A model generated the notes under the pieces. That model searched no databases and was not told the DNA's origin. It saw nothing but the letters and a program-made list of their open reading frames with translations. The position numbers and the translations under genes were made by a program. Positions 63,089-64,000 of a DNA stretch of 64,000 nucleotides are shown here, one piece after another. Position 1 is the first letter of the stretch; every line of letters starts with the position of its first letter. This stretch comes from Betaproteobacteria bacterium (lineage in GTDB: Bacteria > Pseudomonadota > Gammaproteobacteria > Burkholderiales > Rhodocyclaceae): NCBI GenBank assembly GCA_016709965.1, contig JADJLT010000001.1, forward strand, positions 2,191,001 to 2,255,000, read 5' to 3'.

Positions 63089-63217
63089 TTGATCCAGTCA
63101 ACCGCTCTTTGCTTCGATCCAGTCTCGTTCGCTGTTTGGGACGCATTGGTGGTATTAGCTGCTTAAAAAGCGGTTATGCTGATGCGATTACTGGTCAAGC
63201 TACAGAAAGGAATCCTG

Positions 63218-63466
63218 ATGAACACTGCAAAGGTTCTCGAACACCTTAAGAAACACGGCCAACTGCTCGATTTTGATATTGCCGAGGCAACCAATATTTC
63301 GCTGGATGAAGTCCGGGTTTCCCTGTCTGAACTATCTGCGCGCGGCGATATCTCACGCTGTACGTTTACCAGTTACGTTAAAGGCAAGGCGATAGAAGGT
63401 TTTCAGTGTCGCCTCTCCGGGTATATTCCACGTCCGGCTCCAGGCCGGAAGCCTGGCGTAAAGTAA
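63218..63466 (+). CDS. Small winged-helix DNA-binding-like protein
   Basis: 82 residues. MNTAKVLEHLKKHGQLLDFD and IAEATNISLDEVRVSLSELS make a helix-turn-helix followed by a wing (GDISRCTFTSYVKGKAIEGF) and a basic proline-rich tail. It resembles short regulators of the FeoC or ArsR-like fold; targets are unknown. GAAAGGA 6 nt before ATG 63218 fixes the start. Confidence 0.65.
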   Translation: MNTAKVLEHLKKHGQLLDFDIAEATNISLDEVRVSLSELSARGDISRCTFTSYVKGKAIEGFQCRLSGYIPRPAPGRKPGVK

Positions 63467-63505
63467 AACCAGCGGGGTCGAATCGTCGACCCGGTTGTCG
63501 CCCCC

Positions 63506-63563
63506 TTCTGTGGCGCGAGTAAAGGTGCCATCTTCTGATGGCACCTTTACTCGCGCCACAGAA
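63506..63563. repeat. Perfect 27-bp inverted repeat with TTCT loop
   Basis: Left arm 63506-63532 begins TTCTGTGGCGCGAG and ends GGTGCCATC; right arm 63537-63563 is its exact complement. RNA would form a 27-bp hairpin with a UUCU loop. There is no T-run after it, so it is not a standard terminator. It could be paired terminal repeats of a small mobile element, or a processing/stability hairpin. Confidence 0.85.
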
Positions 63564-63600
63564 ACGGTAAAGAAGTTCGCCGACTCACATGGAGAATCGA

Positions 63601-63825
63601 ATGTCGGAAGAAGAAATAGAGAATCCAATGTCGGAAGAGGATCTCGATGCAAAAGCCGATCAGATGCTGGATGCCGCCTTGGGCGGTCTGACGCCTCACG
63701 AGGCGCTGGTGCAGGCATCGTTGGCCGATTCAGCCAATGTTGCGGAACGTACTGCGGCCAATGAAAAAAATCGGGAGCGCGCCTTGAAGCTGCTGGCAGC
63801 CCTGGAAAAGGCGCTGGACAAATAG
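63601..63825 (+). CDS. Small acidic protein of unknown function with duplicated start
   Basis: 74 residues. MSEEEIENPMSEEDLDAKAD continues into a helical, alanine-rich body (LTPHEALVQASLADSANVAE) ending EKALDK. The 5' end is a 27-bp tandem duplication (63592-63614 and 63619-63641), each unit carrying GAGAATC, a 2-nt spacer and ATGTCGGAAGA. Starts at 63601 and 63628 therefore both have a ribosome-site-like sequence, and ATG 63589 is also in frame. No family recognised. Confidence 0.6.
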   Translation: MSEEEIENPMSEEDLDAKADQMLDAALGGLTPHEALVQASLADSANVAERTAANEKNRERALKLLAALEKALDK

Positions 63826-63833
63826 TTCTGCGC

Positions 63834-64000
63834 TTAGCTGTTTCTCAGGCGAACGATAGGCGGCACGAATTTGACGGAGAATTTCCAGCCGTCTGCCGTT
63901 GCCTTGAGAATCAGCGACTTTGACTTGGCTCCCTCTTCAAAAGCCGGTTCTTCGCCGAGAAGCTCCAGCGCGCCAATGCCTTTGATGACACAGGCGCCAG
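63834..64000 (-). CDS. Unidentified protein, C-terminal fragment (cut by window edge)
   Basis: An open frame on the minus strand enters from the right edge and ends at TAA 63834-63836. The visible 54 residues include ACVIKGIGALELLGEEPAFE, SKSLILKATADGWKFSVKF and the end VPPIVRLRNS. Too little is seen to name it. It converges on the small acidic gene with 8 bp between stops. Confidence 0.55.
   Translation of the reverse strand, partial: GACVIKGIGALELLGEEPAFEEGAKSKSLILKATADGWKFSVKFVPPIVRLRNS

Larger units (their letters stand above)
62845..63217. other. Intergenic region with two terminators and a candidate small RNA
   Basis: 373 bp without a protein gene. In order it holds the phasin terminator (62868-62895), a TGCAGC-AAC-GCTGCA palindrome (62935-62949), an operator like that of phaP (62993-63008), a promoter-like pair, a CU-rich candidate RNA and its terminator (63062-63087). 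About 130 bp with nothing clear follow before the winged-helix gene. Confidence 0.6.

Overview
The window looks like core chromosome of a free-living betaproteobacterium, most likely of the Rhodocyclales (Dechloromonas/Azonexus type). This is inferred from gene order and protein character: pilMNOPQ-aroKB-gltBD, lptM-lysA beside cyaY, a phasin with a TGC-rich operator, actP with a DUF485 partner, and many PAS/GGDEF sensor proteins. No rRNA, tRNA, CRISPR array, phage or intact insertion sequence was seen.

Layout. 1-2.0 kb: metal ABC transporter (binding protein cut by the window edge, ATPase, permease). 2.0-5.2 kb: STAS-domain protein and the HslVU protease. 5.3-8.4 kb: AEC transporter, then lptM-lysA-hslR on the minus strand, with divergent cyaY. 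8.4-17.6 kb: penicillin-binding protein 1A divergent from pilMNOPQ, followed by aroK-aroB. 17.8-23.9 kb: glutamate synthase gltBD. 24-27.8 kb: glmU, a small membrane protein and an EF-G-like GTPase. 27.9-34.5 kb: minus-strand signalling block (two hybrid histidine kinases and an OmpR-type regulator). 34.7-41.5 kb: a frame-disrupted acyl-CoA synthetase, then etfB-etfA-acyl-CoA dehydrogenase-ETF:quinone oxidoreductase. 41.6-45.3 kb: DUF485-actP acetate uptake and a NarL-type two-component pair. 45.5-52.5 kb: a four-gene beta-oxidation operon. 52.8-54.8 kb: porin with a long structured leader, and an unknown membrane protein. 54.9-57.6 kb: a ClpX-like ATPase without zinc domain, divergent from gpmI. 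57.6-60.2 kb: a frame-disrupted Crp-PAS-GGDEF protein. 60.5-64 kb: transglutaminase-like protein, Spy-like protein, phasin, candidate small RNA, small winged-helix protein, a perfect 27-bp inverted repeat, and two short or partial genes.

Functionally, the middle 20 kb is a carbon-use island. Fatty acids are activated and beta-oxidised, electrons pass through ETF to quinone, and acetate is imported. The phasin at 62.3 kb covers storage of the resulting acetyl units as polyhydroxyalkanoate.

The most interesting unexplained signals are three. (1) A dispersed intergenic repeat of about 30 bp (core TTTTTTCCGGTTGACCG) occurs in six clear copies and one derived copy, always outside genes. (2) A candidate small RNA at 63031-63088 carries a tandem TCTCCTCCA (anti-Shine-Dalgarno) motif and sits behind a near-copy of the operator found upstream of the phasin gene. 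(3) A perfect 27-bp inverted repeat lies at 63506-63563. Two genes carry frameshifts that could be real decay or sequence error.
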